Origin: Engraulis encrasicolus
Lineage: Eukaryota > Chordata > Actinopteri > Clupeiformes > Engraulidae
Direction of reading: 5' to 3'
Assembly: GCF_034702125.1 (NCBI RefSeq)
Contig: NC_085875.1
Coordinates: 52,695,176-52,759,175, forward strand
Length of the DNA stretch: 64,000 nucleotides
In this document: positions 1 through 10,612 of the stretch, in pieces
Numbering within the stretch: the first letter of the stretch is position 1
Layout: every line of letters starts with the position of its first letter
Program-made: the position numbers and the translations under genes
Notes under the pieces: model-generated
Database searches by the model: none
What the model was told of the DNA's origin: nothing
What the model saw: the letters and a program-made list of their open reading frames with translations, nothing else

Positions 1-572
1 AGGGTCTTATCTTATCTCTGTTACATGTTCAATGTTAAATGTTCAATGTTAAATGTTAAATGTTCATTTATACTGTATTTATTATTGTCCATTGTTACCA
101 GTCCATCACTGATACCTGTCCTGTCTGCACTTCATGACAGTTTGTATACAGCTCCAGGCCTTTTATCATACAGCTCCAGGGCTTTTATCATTGATTAAAT
201 CATGAAGTTAAACATATATTGCTCTATGAATAGCGAATATGTCACCATCTCTCATTGAACTCCATTGATTTTCATTGTGTTGCTTTCCATGATTACAATG
301 ACCCTAAACATACACCTAAGGCCAAAGTTGATTTTCTGGAGAGGTGTGAGTGAATCAGTGATTAAGTATGACACCTGATCTGCGTATTTGAAGTGTTTTG
401 AAGTGACTTATCTGCTCATTTTCACATTATGTTCGATAGGCGACAAAACTTTTGTCTTGCCAAAATCTGCCCTGTCTGTGTTCATTAAAGGGTCGATCTT
501 TCTTTGGTATATGAAATGTATTTTTGTACATTCATTTTCATTCGAGAGGGTTGTAGCTTTAATATGAGTGAC
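1..572. other. unassigned AT-rich flank, no gene seen
   Basis: No reading frame of interest and no recognised repeat end. The only visible structure is a short run of imperfect copies of a unit like AATGTTCAATGTTA near positions 27-66. Confidence 0.5.
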
Positions 573-644
573 CAGGGGTGGAGCTACAGGGGTGGCTAGG
601 GGGGCATTTGACCCCCCTGAAATCTGATTGGCTACCCCAGGTGC
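573..644 (+). mobile_element. hAT-like 5' end, host of the PLE pair
   Basis: The stretch starts CAGGGGTGGAGC, a typical hAT-type terminus, followed by a GGGGGGCATTTGACCCCCC hairpin and CCCCAGGTG. Related words (ACCCCAGGTG, CCCCAG) reappear after the PLE at about 6290-6310, and ATCTGATT occurs on both sides of the PLE. I infer that the PLE pair landed inside an older hAT-like element. Its far end was not found, so the extent is unknown. Confidence 0.5.
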
Positions 645-2134
645 TTGAAAAAGGTAGGTCTGCACACTGCCGATAAGCTCCAAAAATAAACTTTATTATT
701 TAAAATGCACGTTTCGATCACACTGGATCTTCATCAGGCACATGGGTAACAGGAAGAAGCTGTGACTTATATCACATGATCATTCATACACCCGCCCAGG
801 CAAGGCACCCAAGGGTGTCAATCAAATGGATTGACAGGCATCTTGGCCTGTGTCCATCATGCATCAGGCAAAACCAAAAACATTTGCAAGTTTCAAGAAA
901 CAAGAAATTAAAAATGTGAATAAAGTACATGAACATATAAAGTACATTTCACATGTTTTTTAAAAACAAATCGGAGACAGTTACAGAAAAGGTTTTAGAT
1001 CAAAGTACATATTCATCCCTTTAGGTGACAGTATTTAAAGTGTATATATAAAAGGCTTCACGTCTAAGCAGTAAATTGTCAACGTTACCCCCTTGTCTAG
1101 GGATCGCAACATGTTCGATACCAATGTATTGGAGGGTTGCAAGATTGTGCTTGGCCATGTTGAAGTGAACTGCAACGGGGTTCTTCTCATCACGCAGCCT
1201 TATGTTACTTCGGTGTTCTGCTATGCGCGTTTTAAGGCACCTCGTTGTTTTACCTATATAGGCTAGACCACAGGGACATTTTATCATATAAATGACATTT
1301 TTTGTGTTGCACGTAATGACTCCCTTGATTTTAAAAGACTTCCCAGTGTGCGGGTGGTTGAAAGAGTTGCACTTTGGCGTGAAGTTGCATTGCGCACACT
1401 GGCCACATCTGTAATTGCCATCGGGGACGGGAGGGAATCTTTTTGGGGCATGATCAGGTGGTCGGTCCGCCTTGACAACAAGGTTTCGGATGTTGGGGGA
1501 GCGCTTGTAAACAAAGCGCGGGGGCTGTCTGAACGAAGCATCTCTGAGATTTGGGTCGGAGCTGAGGATAGGCCAGTGTCTCTTCACTATCGCTTCAAAG
1601 TCTCTGCTCAGTGGCGAGTACTGCGTAATGCATGGCAGTCTGTTGTCAGTTTCAGTGTGTCTTTTTCTGTTTAGGCACTGCTCTTGGTCGGTGGTGTGAA
1701 ACCTGTCTGCTGCACTGTTAATCCACTCTTCGGAGTATTCTCGCTCCCTAAAGCTTTTGGACATAGCAGTACACTGTTGAGCGTAATCTTGGTCAGAGCT
1801 GCAGATACGTCGTATTCTGTTGAACTGACTGATAGGTAAATTCTTTTTAAGACTGGTGGGATGGTAACTTTTGCCATGGAGGATGGTATTTCTGTCTGTG
1901 GGTTTTTTGTAAAGGTCAGTTTTTAATCGATTGCCGTCTATGGATATCATGATGTCCAAAAAAAACTGATTTTTTTCTTTATTGAAAACGCCACTAAATT
2001 TCAGATTTTCATTTTCCTCATTTAAAAAGTCTTGGAATTCAGACAGCTGGGTTTCTGTACCTTTCCACAGCACAAGAATGTCATCAATGAATCTGCGATA
2101 GAAGAGGATATTATGGAAAAATGGATTGACACCC
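645..2134 (-). mobile_element. Penelope-like element, inverted partial copy (3' half)
   Basis: This is a minus-strand copy of the 3' half of the PLE that lies at 2135-6229. The 3' noncoding end, the GIY-YIG domain and the end of the RT domain match the right-hand copy almost base for base but in opposite orientation. It stops inside RT at about 2134 and abuts the 5' part of the plus-strand copy. PLEs are known to insert as complete, truncated and inverted partial units, and this head-to-head arrangement fits that habit. The junction base is approximate. Confidence 0.88.
706..742 (-). ncRNA. candidate hammerhead-ribozyme-like motif in PLE end (left copy)
   Basis: On the minus strand the PLE 3' region reads CTGATGA, a GATC/GATC stem with a CAGTGT loop, then GAAAC. 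This is the conserved hammerhead core order (CUGAUGA, stem II, GAAA). Hammerhead motifs are established in Penelope-like elements. Stems I and III are not convincingly closed by eye, so activity is unproven. Confidence 0.45.
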
Positions 2135-2154
2135 TGATGCATCTCAGCGCTCAA
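1021..2154 (-). pseudogene. PLE RT C-terminus plus GIY-YIG endonuclease (partial)
   Basis: An open frame of 377 codons on the minus strand. It begins at RT palm motif C (RRFIDDILVLW, catalytic DD), runs through the RT thumb and linker, a Cys-rich CGQCAQC cluster, and a GIY-YIG nuclease core (VIYMIKC, AYIGKT, then R and H in RIAEHR). The domain order RT then GIY-YIG is diagnostic of endonuclease-bearing Penelope-like retroelements. The upstream RT fingers and palm are missing because the copy is 5' truncated. The last about 15 residues are lost through a 2-base deletion relative to the right copy (ends TLNTVT rather than continuing MSPKGMN). This copy keeps the frame across the LYKKPTDRN region where the right copy is frameshifted, so it is the better version of the linker. 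Confidence 0.9.
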
Positions 2155-2835
2155 CTTGGGCCTGTCGTTTGTGCCAACTACCTACTGCAACGAATTCAAC
2201 GCTTATGTGGATTTCCAGACGTTTTTTCGAACCTTTCGCATAAAGGAGTTTTTTTTTCCAGCAACCCTTATCCAATGCCAATTGAAATGGGAGCTGCTGG
2301 GAGGCCCCCTTCGTCCCCACACACAGCGTCAGCAAACACAGCATCAACAGATTCAAGCACAATGACCAGTTTCCGAGGTAAATCCACTTTTTTACCACCC
2401 AAACACAGGAATGCCTCGTTAGAGACTTTTTTTCGTTTGGTAGAGAATGACATTTCACGTGTATTCAATAAAAAACGTGAGTACAAAGTACACGACAACC
2501 TCACCAACGAACAAAGAATGGCTTTGAAAGAACTTAATAATGACCCCACTGTGATTATTAAATCTGCGGACAAGGGTGGAGCCGTGGTTGTAATGTCTTC
2601 TGAGGACTATGATGCTGAAATCAGACGGCAATTAGGAAATGCCACCTTTTATGAGTGACTGAGATCGAACCCAACTGATAAATACAAAAAAGAAATACAA
2701 ACAGTCTTGACATCTCTTTTGGACAGTGGTGAGATCACAAAGAATGAATATGATTTCATGAAAGTTGACCACCCTGTGACACCTGTTATTTACATTCTCC
2801 CTAAAATACATAAAAACCTTGAAAAACCCCCAGGG
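2135..2835 (+). pseudogene. PLE polyprotein N-terminal region (broken)
   Basis: The plus-strand frame from about 2135 reads through a Ser/Thr/Pro-rich segment to KSTFLPPKHRNASLETFF and then IIKSADKGGAVVVMSSEDYD. The SADKGGA block is a hallmark of the region just before RT in Penelope-like elements. A TGA at 2656-2658 ends the frame after NATFYE. Past that stop the same frame continues (DHPVTPVIYILPKIHKN, the approach to RT) until the hAT insertion at 2836. The start is unclear because the 5' end is cut at the junction with the inverted copy. Confidence 0.85.
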
Positions 2836-4297
2836 CAGGGCCGGTTATAAGCATAGGCCGGCTAGGCGGTCGCCTAGAGCGCAATGTGAAGAAGGAGCGC
2901 CGAAATGGCGCTCTCCGATGCGTAATTTTGCGATATGGAGGTTTTTTTTATGAAGTCGCAATCAACAAAGCGTGGCGAAAGCGCTCCTCACGGCAAAGCG
3001 CCCCTCAGCCAATAGTAATATCGCTTTCAACTGTCTCTGGGAAGTCTGTGAACCAATAAACAGACAGTCCTGAGAAAGGGGGCGGGACGAGTGACAGCGT
3101 GCGATCTACTTTGAATTTGGAGACTCATTCGAGAGACAGAGGGCAAGCGCGAACAGCAATGCTGCTCTGCTGGGTGGAGAATTGTTATGTTCTCATTAAA
3201 CCAGTCATTGCATGATGCAGGAGTTGCAGAGGGTGTTTTGGAAGTATGTGGTTTAATCAGCAACCGTTTGTGGTAATGTAAAGCCTAATAGTTATGAGGC
3301 TACTGTTTGGAATTAGAGGGAAAAAGAGCTTTGCTTTTGATCTGAGAAATCGCTAGTTAGCATGATAACATTAGCCAAGTATGCCAAGCAATGAAATCCA
3401 GTAAAGTAGCTGTTAGTAGCCTACTCACTAATACTTGCTTAGGTTGACCAGCAATGTAAAGTAAGACTGGTGCCATGTTTAAAACAAGTTTAGCTGCCAT
3501 ATCTCCTTCCATCCACTTGAATGAATTACCTGCTTGTTGTAAGCTTAAAAAAAACATTGTTTCCAGACCAGAATGACATATAGGCCTACATTAATCATGT
3601 AAGAGAACCATGCACAGCATGTTTTCATGCTGAGTGATGTAGTATTGCAGACAAGTGAGGCTATTTACTATATTTTGTATATTATGAAATTCAAAAGCGT
3701 GACAGCTTTTCTCCCTTTCTCTCACCCTGTCCCTCCGGTTCAAACACATAGATAGCCCCCTTCTCATTCTCCTACTCACAAATGCACCACTATTTCCAGT
3801 ACAGAAATGAAATTGGTTTGGAATCATAGACAGCACAAATGTGTAGCTTATTAAAATTGTTATGCTGCCATGCTTTGTGATGCTGTAGGTAGTGTAGATA
3901 GGCTATCAATGCAGACCTCCTTGGTAGGCCTATTGTCTACACATGCATTTGACATGCAAATGTGCTGTACCACTCTCCTGGCATTTCAATTCCATTTTAC
4001 AATTCAAACACATTGATAACCTCCCTCTCATCTGGGGTTGGGGGCACCACCACCATTACATCCAAGACACCACACAGTGAAGGTACTTTCATGCGACTCA
4101 ATCTGATGTGTTGGTCGGCTGTCCAAAAGAACCAGAAATCCATTTGATGCAAAACAGTTATTGTTCTTGATGCTATTTAGTTAAGCTTACTACCGGTATT
4201 ACTCTTGTGTTCTGTAAGGTATAAAAAAAAGGGGGAGGGGGGGGGGCGCCAGAACTCAAACTCGCCTAGGGCGCCAAATAAGCCAGAACCGGCCCTG
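2836..4297. mobile_element. non-autonomous hAT element (1462 bp) with 8-bp TSD
   Basis: Terminal inverted repeats: CAGGGCCGGTTATAAGC at the left, and the complement of CAGGGCCGGTTCTGGCT at the right. Subterminal GGCGGTCGCCTAG / CTAGGGCGCC is also shared. Both sides carry the perfect 8-bp duplication CCCCAGGG (2828-2835 and 4298-4305). Removing the element and one copy restores the PLE frame ...KPPGRPII. An 8-bp duplication with CAGGG ends is the hAT signature. No transposase remains are visible inside; the right end has a G-rich run (4230-4247). Confidence 0.93.
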
Positions 4298-4305
4298 CCC
4301 CAGGG

Positions 4306-4965
4306 AGACCTATAATAGCTGGCATAGGATCACTAACCGAAAAAATATCCACCTTCATTGACTTCTTCCTAAAACCTCGTGTTGTCACTCTTCCCTCGTT
4401 TATTAAAGACTCAATGGACCTGATTAAACTGCTCAAAGACATTCACCTCCCAGCGAACATCATGTTGGCAACTTTTGATGTTGAGTCACTGTATACCAAC
4501 ATACCAAATGATGGCGGTATCAGCGCGATTGAGTTCTTTTTAAGCGCATATCATGAAACCAGAACACCAAGTGTTGAATGCATCAAACGCCTGACAGAAA
4601 TTGTGTTGACAAGAAATTTTTTCATGTTTAAGAATGACTTCTTTTTGCAGATCAAAGGGACTGCCATGGGGAGCACCATGGCGCCCAATTACACAAACCT
4701 CTTTGTAGGTCACTTCGAACATAACGTGGTCCTGAATCAGGCTGTCAATCCATTTTTCCATAATATCCTCTTCTATCGCAGATTCATTGATGACATTCTT
4801 GTGCTGTGGAAAGGTACAGAAACCCAGCTGTCTGAATTCCAAGACTTTTTAAATGAGAAAAATGAAAATCTGAAATTTAGTGGCGTTTTCAATAAAGAAA
4901 AAATCAGTTTTTTGGACATCATGATATCCATAGACGGCAATCAATTAAAAACTGACCTTTACAAA
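4306..4965 (+). pseudogene. PLE reverse transcriptase domain
   Basis: The frame restored after the hAT excision point reads RPIIAGIGSLTEKISTFID, then the RT palm: ATFDVESLYTNIP (motif A, catalytic D), IKGTAMGSTMAPNYTNLF (motif B) and YRRFIDDILVLW (motif C, catalytic DD), then FLDIMISID. These are Penelope-type RT motifs, related to telomerase RT. All three catalytic aspartates are present. The frame breaks at 4962-4972, where this copy has a net loss of one base relative to the left copy, so RT and endonuclease are no longer fused. Confidence 0.9.
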
Positions 4966-5891
4966 AAAACACAGACAGAAATACCATCCTCCATGGCAAA
5001 AGTTACCATCCCACCAGTCTTGAAAAGAATTTACCTATCAGTCAGTTCAACAGAATACGACGTATCTGCAGCTCTGACCAAGATTACGCTCAACAGTGTA
5101 CTGCCATGTCCGAACGCTTTAGGGAGCGAGAATACTCTGAAGAGTGGATTAACAGTGCAGCAGACAGGTTTCACACCACCGACCAAGAGCAGTGCCTAAA
5201 CAGAAAAAGACACACTGAAACTGACAACAGACTGCCATGCATTACGCAGTACTCGCCACTGAGCAGAGACTTTGAAGCGATAGTGAAGAGACACTGGCCT
5301 ATCCTCAGCTCCGACCCAAATCTCAGAGATGCTTCGTTCAGACAGCCGCCGCGCTTTGTTTACAAGCGCTCCCCCAACATCCGAAACCTTGTTGTCAAGG
5401 CGGACCGACCACCTGATCATGCGCCAAAAAGATTCCCTCCCGTCCCCGATGGCAATTACAGATGTGGCCAGTGTGCGCAATGCAACTTCACGCGAAAGTG
5501 CAACTCTTTCAACCACCCGCACACTGGGAAGTCTTTTAAAATCAAGGGAGTCATTACGTGCAACACAAAAAATGTCATTTATATGATAAAATGTCCCTGT
5601 GGTCTAGCCTATATAGGTAAAACAACGAGGTGCCTTAAAACGCGCATAGCAGAACACAGAAGTAACATAAGGCTGCGTGATGAGAAGAACCCCGTTGCAA
5701 TTCACTTCAACATGGCCAAGCACAATCTTGCAACTCTCCAATACATTGGTATCGAACATGTTGCGATCCCTAGACGAGGGGGTGACGTTGACAATTTACT
5801 GCTTAGACGTGAAGCCTTTTATATATACACTTTAAATACTATGTCACCTAAAGGGATGAATATGTACTTTGATCTAAAACCTTTTCTGTAA
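4966..5891 (+). pseudogene. PLE linker and GIY-YIG endonuclease domain
   Basis: Second half of the PLE polyprotein after the frameshift. The clean open part is 5106-5891 (261 codons from an internal Met, not a natural start). Order from that Met: basic linker with a Tyr/Trp-rich RHWPILSSDP stretch (residues 45-75), Cys cluster CGQCAQCNF (120-127), GIY at 157-159 in the form VIYMIKC, YIG at 169-171 in AYIGKT, then conserved R180 and H184. It ends MYFDLKPFL, longer than the left copy. The GIY-YIG nuclease nicks target DNA to prime reverse transcription in this class. Both copies have the core residues. Confidence 0.92.
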
Positions 5892-6126
5892 CTGTCTCCG
5901 ATTTGTTTTTAAAAAACATGTGAAATGTACTTTATATGTTCATGTACTTTATTCACATTTTTAATTTCTTGTTTCTTGAAACTTGCAAATGTTTTTGGTT
6001 TTGCCTGATGCATGATGGACACAGGCCAAGATGCCTGTCAATCCATTTGATTGACACCCTTGGGTGCCTTGCCTGGGCGGGTGTATGAATGATCATGTGA
6101 TATAAGTCACAGCTTCTTCCTGTTAC

Positions 6127-6165
6127 CCATGTGCCTGATGAAGATCCAGTGTGATCGAAACGTTG
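6127..6165 (+). ncRNA. candidate hammerhead-ribozyme-like motif in PLE end (right copy)
   Basis: CTGATGA at 6135-6141, a self-complementary GATC/GATC stem around CAGTGT, and GAAAC from 6157. The core is identical to the left copy; the only nearby difference is one extra T downstream (CGTTGCAT against CGTGCAT). Conservation of the core in both copies supports a real motif of the element, but cleavage competence is not shown. Confidence 0.5.
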
Positions 6166-6229
6166 CATTTTAAATAATAAAGTTTATTTTTGGAGCTTAT
6201 CGGCAGTGTGCAGACCTACCTTTTTCAAC

Positions 6230-7329
6230 TATCTGATTTTTTTGTCTGGCACCTGCAACAAGTGTTTTTGGATGTGCGCACCCTACCCAAAACTACCCCA
6301 GGTGCTCCCCCAGAAAATGGACAGAAGCCCCGCCCACTCGCGTTACACGAAGCGCATAGATTGCCTGCAAATCGCTATCACGAATGATGAAAGGATAACC
6401 ATTTTCCCCACACACATTTCGATGCAAGTCTGTGTACACACCACCCTCGTGAATTCACAGTAGGCATATGGGGTACCATTCGAAAGCTTAGAGTCCCCTC
6501 TGTCTAATGCATGGCAACTCTCTGTCTTGTACGGTCTGACGGCAATGATTCAGATGTGTGCTTTTCCGTCCTGAAGAAGAAAAGCCTTAGAGAAAAAAAA
6601 CTGCTTACTTCAGTCCAGGTTCATTTTGTTTTCCTTTTGAAAAGTTAGCTGTCTGCCATTTAAGATTTTTCAGTCCTAGGCCTATATATTGCTCTATTGC
6701 CCATGTGATAAATAAATAGATTCGTTTTTGGTGGTAAATGAATGTAGCTTCATGATTAATTCCTGTGAATTCAACTCAAACCTCATGTCTAAAGTCCAAA
6801 TATTCACTGGCATAATACTAATTGCTGTCTTTGTGTTGGAATAGACTAGATGCTAATGAGTATTTTAAAAGAATGTCCTTACAGCACCTTCGATAGCATT
6901 GTTATATGTGTGAATTGTAGCAAGCTCTCAGAAGCATCGCCACATTACAGTGACTGGATTTTATGGAAGTAACTCTGAAATCTGAAGTCTGAGTTCAGAC
7001 TTAGATTATTGATGGGAAATTTGAAATTACATAAAAACACAGATGGTAGAAAATAATTTGATTAACTCTCAGACACCTAAGCATTAATTTCCTTTCAACT
7101 TCAAAGTCTTTGATGCAGAGACTTGTATGTTAATTTCTGAGAAGGGAAAGATTGCAGAAGAGGACATTGTCATTGTATGACGGGCATTGGAAATTAGCCT
7201 ATGATTACAAATGCTATGATGCTATCTGTTAGGCTTCAATGGCAAAAGGAAAAGGATAGCGAGCGCTCAAAGTCTTCTCTCCAGGTAGAAGGGGTTCATC
7301 ATAGACAAATGACTGAATGCAAAGCACTC
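6230..7329. other. end of hAT-like host, then unassigned AT-rich DNA
   Basis: 6230-6400 resembles the decayed hAT host (ACCCCAGGTGCTCCCCCAG at about 6291-6310). From about 6400 to 7329 I see no gene, no clear repeat boundary and no tandem array. Confidence 0.4.
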
Positions 7330-7440
7330 TCCTTAGAGTCAAGGTTGAAGTTATAATAAAAACCCTTTATTCTACATTGGGTAAACAAACTTAAAAACAC
7401 CGACCGGTTTCAGCCGTCTGGCTTTCTTCAGGGCGTGAAT
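7330..7440 (-). mobile_element. Penelope-like 3' end remnant
   Basis: On the minus strand: CCCTGAAGAAAGCCAGACGG, then CTGAAACCGGTCGG, then an AATAAAGGG polyadenylation-like stretch. The order CTGANGA, a GCC/GGC stem, then GAAAC parallels the PLE ends at 700-745 and 6127-6165 but differs in sequence, so it looks like the end of another PLE family. The core has CTGAAGA in place of CTGATGA. No coding part is attached. Confidence 0.4.
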
Positions 7441-8288
7441 GAGGTGTGTATGTGTGTGCGCGAGTGTGCGTAGGGGGCAATGGGGTGGGGTGGGATGGGG
7501 TGTGTGCATGTGTGTGTGTGTGATGGGGTGTTTGAAGATGAGTCAGGACTTTGGGAATACCCCCGTTGGGATAATTACAGAGCCCTCCGTGGTAGGTGAA
7601 AAATGTCCTGCTCATAACTAAGATGGCTAAAGTGATCAGAGGACACTTTAATCTTGCCACTGCTCCAAAGTAAAAACATGTATACTATATTTGCAAAATG
7701 TGTTTATTTTCAATCAAAATTATGTACATGCATTTACATACGATTCTCATTCAAACTCTCAAATTCCCATTCATTTGTTCAGTACTTCTAGTGGATGTTA
7801 CAAAAGTTATTTGACCGAAGTATTATTATACAGTACATTTGACTAAACAAACGAAGAAAAGACCAGTGCTACCTGGGCTATACCACAGAGAATAGCTTAG
7901 TGCCTCTCTCTGCAGAAAGTAGAGCCTCTTTCAGAGGGCAGGCAGGTAAGCAAGTGAAGGGTCCCATTCAGGCTGGAAAGTTTTGGCTTGAAGTCTTGAG
8001 GAGGGAGAATGAAAGGACAGAAATGAATGAGAGGTTAAGGATGTAATCACCACCGCTGGGAAAACGGCAAGTGATGCAACCCAGCCTAGGATTTACAGGC
8101 AAACGTGTGAGGACACGAACACGTGCACTCACCAGCAGTCTGCTGGAAAAGCTGAAAAAGAAAGAGAAAAGGTAGCGGAAAAAAAAAACAGAAAGAGACC
8201 AACAGAAAAGAGAAGGGAGAAACACTGGGCAGTCAATCTTGCAGGTGTGTGAACAATGTCAGACAGACGTGAACCTGTGGCCTGAAAA
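7441..8288. other. unassigned, short GT-rich patch
   Basis: 7441-7530 is GT-rich low complexity. The rest is unremarkable, with no gene or repeat that I can support. Confidence 0.4.
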
Positions 8289-8601
8289 CAGAGGTGAACC
8301 TTACATTAAGCAAACCTAGGCAATTGCCTAGGGCCCCGACCAAATCAATCCTCCATAGGGGCCCCCCAACTGTCAAACCCCAATAAACACACAAAAGAGT
8401 AGGCCTGATCTTAATTTATCGAGTAATGCAAAGTAATCAAAGATATACAGTACACGAGACACAACACTAAACAAGCACCCTCACTCCTTCCATGCCAATT
8501 TTTGTACATGTTTTAAGGAACGACTTTTGAGGGCCCCGTGTTTGTTTTGGGCCCCATGTTTAGATTTCTCCTAGGGCCCCAAATGGCTAGATCCACCCCT
8601 G
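8289..8601. mobile_element. small non-autonomous hAT element (313 bp)
   Basis: Left end CAGAGGTGAACCTTAC and right end complementary to CAGGGGTGGATCTAGCC, with subterminal CCTAGGGCCCC on both sides. Flanks are CCTGAAAA (8281-8288) and CCTGACAA (8602-8609), an 8-bp duplication with one mismatch. No coding capacity. Confidence 0.8.
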
Positions 8602-9224
8602 CCTGACAACGAGCAGGTAGGAGAGCGGGGGTGAAAAGAAGAGGCTCTGACTGCTTCCACTCAACAAGCTCTTTGGAGTGCGCTTACAAGAACCCCATTA
8701 AAGGAGAAAGCCTTATTGGGCAGAATAAGCACCCGCTCCATTCAAAGAAAAAAAAAAACATATTTACAACACGCAGAATTAAATGGACTTTTATTTAAAT
8801 CATTTATTTCCCCTTTTCCCCTTTTGACTGAAATGGACTCATCCGAGCCTCTAGTGTTGTTGTAGCTGTCAAAATGGTTATATTTGCACATTTTAATTTC
8901 TACACCAATGACACTAATGTACAGTACAATACACATTAAGAAATAAAGGTAAAACACAATAATAAATAAAATAATAAAAAAGCACAACAATACATGTACT
9001 TCTTTTCCAGGTACAAAACTGTTTTTTCTTCCCACAGGATGGCTTTTATGATACCAAATTGCACATCAAAGGTATTTAAAAGGACACAGTTTAGTGTCAA
9101 GGTAGAGAAATGCTTCCATTTCTCCTAGTGTAGGAAATAAAACATTCATGGAACAAAAAAAGAGCTTAACAGTCACTCTGTCACAATATCAACCTAAAGA
9201 TTGGCTCCACCATTTTGTGACCCC
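8602..9224. other. unassigned AT-rich DNA
   Basis: A-rich runs (8746-8760) and AT-rich sequence. No supported gene or repeat. Confidence 0.4.
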
Positions 9225-10612
9225 AAACAAAGTCGTCTAAAACCTTGGCGTCTTGATTGACAATGAGCTGTCAAGCTCCAACTACTTACATCAACACAAG
9301 TCGACCAAACCTGCCGATTCCAGATGTCCAACCTGCGAAAATCAGACACGTGCTGACCCAATATTCTACACGCGCTGACTATTGCAACTCACTCCTTGCA
9401 GGTTTGTGCGCTAAAACCACTGCAGATGGTCCAGAATGTGGCGGCACATTTGGTATTCAATCAACCCAAAAGGACCCATGTTACTCCTCTATTCATTGAG
9501 TTGCACTGGCTACCGATCGCCACCCGGATCAAGCATAAGGCCTTGACCCTTGCCTACAAAACCATTGCAGGAACGACCCCAGTTTATCTGAAGGACTTAG
9601 GCAGAATCCCATCACTAATTTCTACCCCTACCCCTACGCCTTCCCCTTGTGTCTTGTGCTTTCAAACGAAGCAGTAAGGTGTAGGGCTTGAAACGCAACC
9701 CCTATGAATTGAGACACCCCTTCAACAATCACGGAATGACACTCACAGCTGTCACAAATTCCATGCATTAGGTTGACGTTAATAGCGATTTTTTTTCATG
9801 TGCGTTTTACAGAGACAATGAGTGACACATTGGGACAATGTTAAACTTAGTACAATGCAACACTACTAATGTAAAGCCATAAATTAGGGTGAAAATACTT
9901 ATATTTGTGTGCTTTTGTTGATGCCGCCATTTTTTAAAAAGGCATTCGCAATGCATTCAGAAAATTCGGTCCTACCCCTCCGTTTGAAGTGTGCATTTGG
10001 ATAATCTCCGTTTGAAGGAGTAGAAAGCTCTTTTCTTTACCCCTGCCCTTCTGTCTGAACGTGAATTGGGACGGCCCTAGCCCTTCACATGAACGCACCA
10101 AATTGAGGGGAATGGCAAAGCCGTAGGGCTAAGGGGTGCAATGGGATTAAGCCCTGCTAAAGCCTTATGTTGCTGGAAGAGAACTGCGCTCTTCCAACAC
10201 AAGCCGTCTGACTGCCACCTGCTCGCTCTAGGTACTCTCAGTCAAGAGTGTTTTCTGTTGTTGTTCCCCAGTGGTGGAACGGTCTCCCAGAGGCAGAAAG
10301 ACTAAGCACATCTCTTGCAGCCTTCAAGATGCAAGTAAATAATCTACTACACGAATGCTTGAGCTGCCCTAGCCCCAGGACAGACTTTTGACATGATGTG
10401 TACAGTATGTGTGTGTGCTCTACATTACTCCACAAAAAAAACCTTTCTTTTAACTAACCCTTCTTTGCATCTGCACCTGTTGTTCTATATTTTACCAGTG
10501 CACTTGTATCTGCTAGTGATGTTGGCTATGATTATGTCCTCGTTTGTAGGTCCCTTTGGTAATAAAGCGTCTGCCAAATGCAATGTAATGTAATGCAATG
10601 CAATGTGGCTAA
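9225..10612 (+). pseudogene. L2/CR1-type LINE, 3' relic of the RT ORF and tail
   Basis: Diverged end of a LINE reverse-transcriptase ORF. Recognisable pieces in several frames: LGVLIDNELS, RADYCNSLLAG, PLQMVQNVAAHLVFNQPKR, ELHWLPIATRIKHKALTLAY and TPVYLKDL, then after an insertion the post-RT segment around VVWNGLPEAERLSTSLAAFK (about 10270-10340). It ends with the tail GCGTCTGCCAAATGCAATG and short ATGTA repeats, as in many L2-like fish LINEs. It is frameshifted and 5' truncated, so inactive. A MITE splits it at 9600-10153. Confidence 0.82.
9600..10153. mobile_element. MITE-like insertion in the L2 relic
   Basis: The ends form an imperfect inverted repeat: GGCAGAATCCCATC at the left, complement of GGCTTAATCCCATT at the right, followed on both sides by CCCCTA/CCCTAC-rich sequence. 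It sits exactly where the LINE protein similarity stops (YLKDL) and later resumes. No coding capacity. The superfamily and target duplication are unclear. Confidence 0.55.

Larger units (their letters stand above)
2135..6229 (+). mobile_element. Penelope-like element, nearly full-length copy interrupted by a hAT element
   Basis: A plus-strand PLE. The N-terminal region (2135-2835) carries the conserved IIKSADKGGAVVVM block, followed by the RT domain (4306-4965), the linker and GIY-YIG domain (4966-5891), and a 3' noncoding end with AATAAA and a hammerhead-like core. Sequence 2836-4297 is a foreign hAT insertion. The final about 60 bases are the mirror image of 645-700, so the two copies share one 3' end sequence. 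Defects: an in-frame TGA at 2656, the hAT insertion and one frameshift near 4966. No upstream pseudo-LTR was seen because the 5' side runs straight into the inverted copy. Confidence 0.9.

Noticed and set aside
573..644. A complete hAT element hosting the PLE with defined far end
   Set aside because: Only the left end is convincing; no matching right end with an 8-bp duplication was found downstream of 6230.
1348..1674. Plus-strand 108-codon frame opposite the PLE (and its twin at 5196-5522)
   Set aside because: It is the antisense shadow of the GIY-YIG coding strand and occurs in both copies only because the copies are nearly identical.
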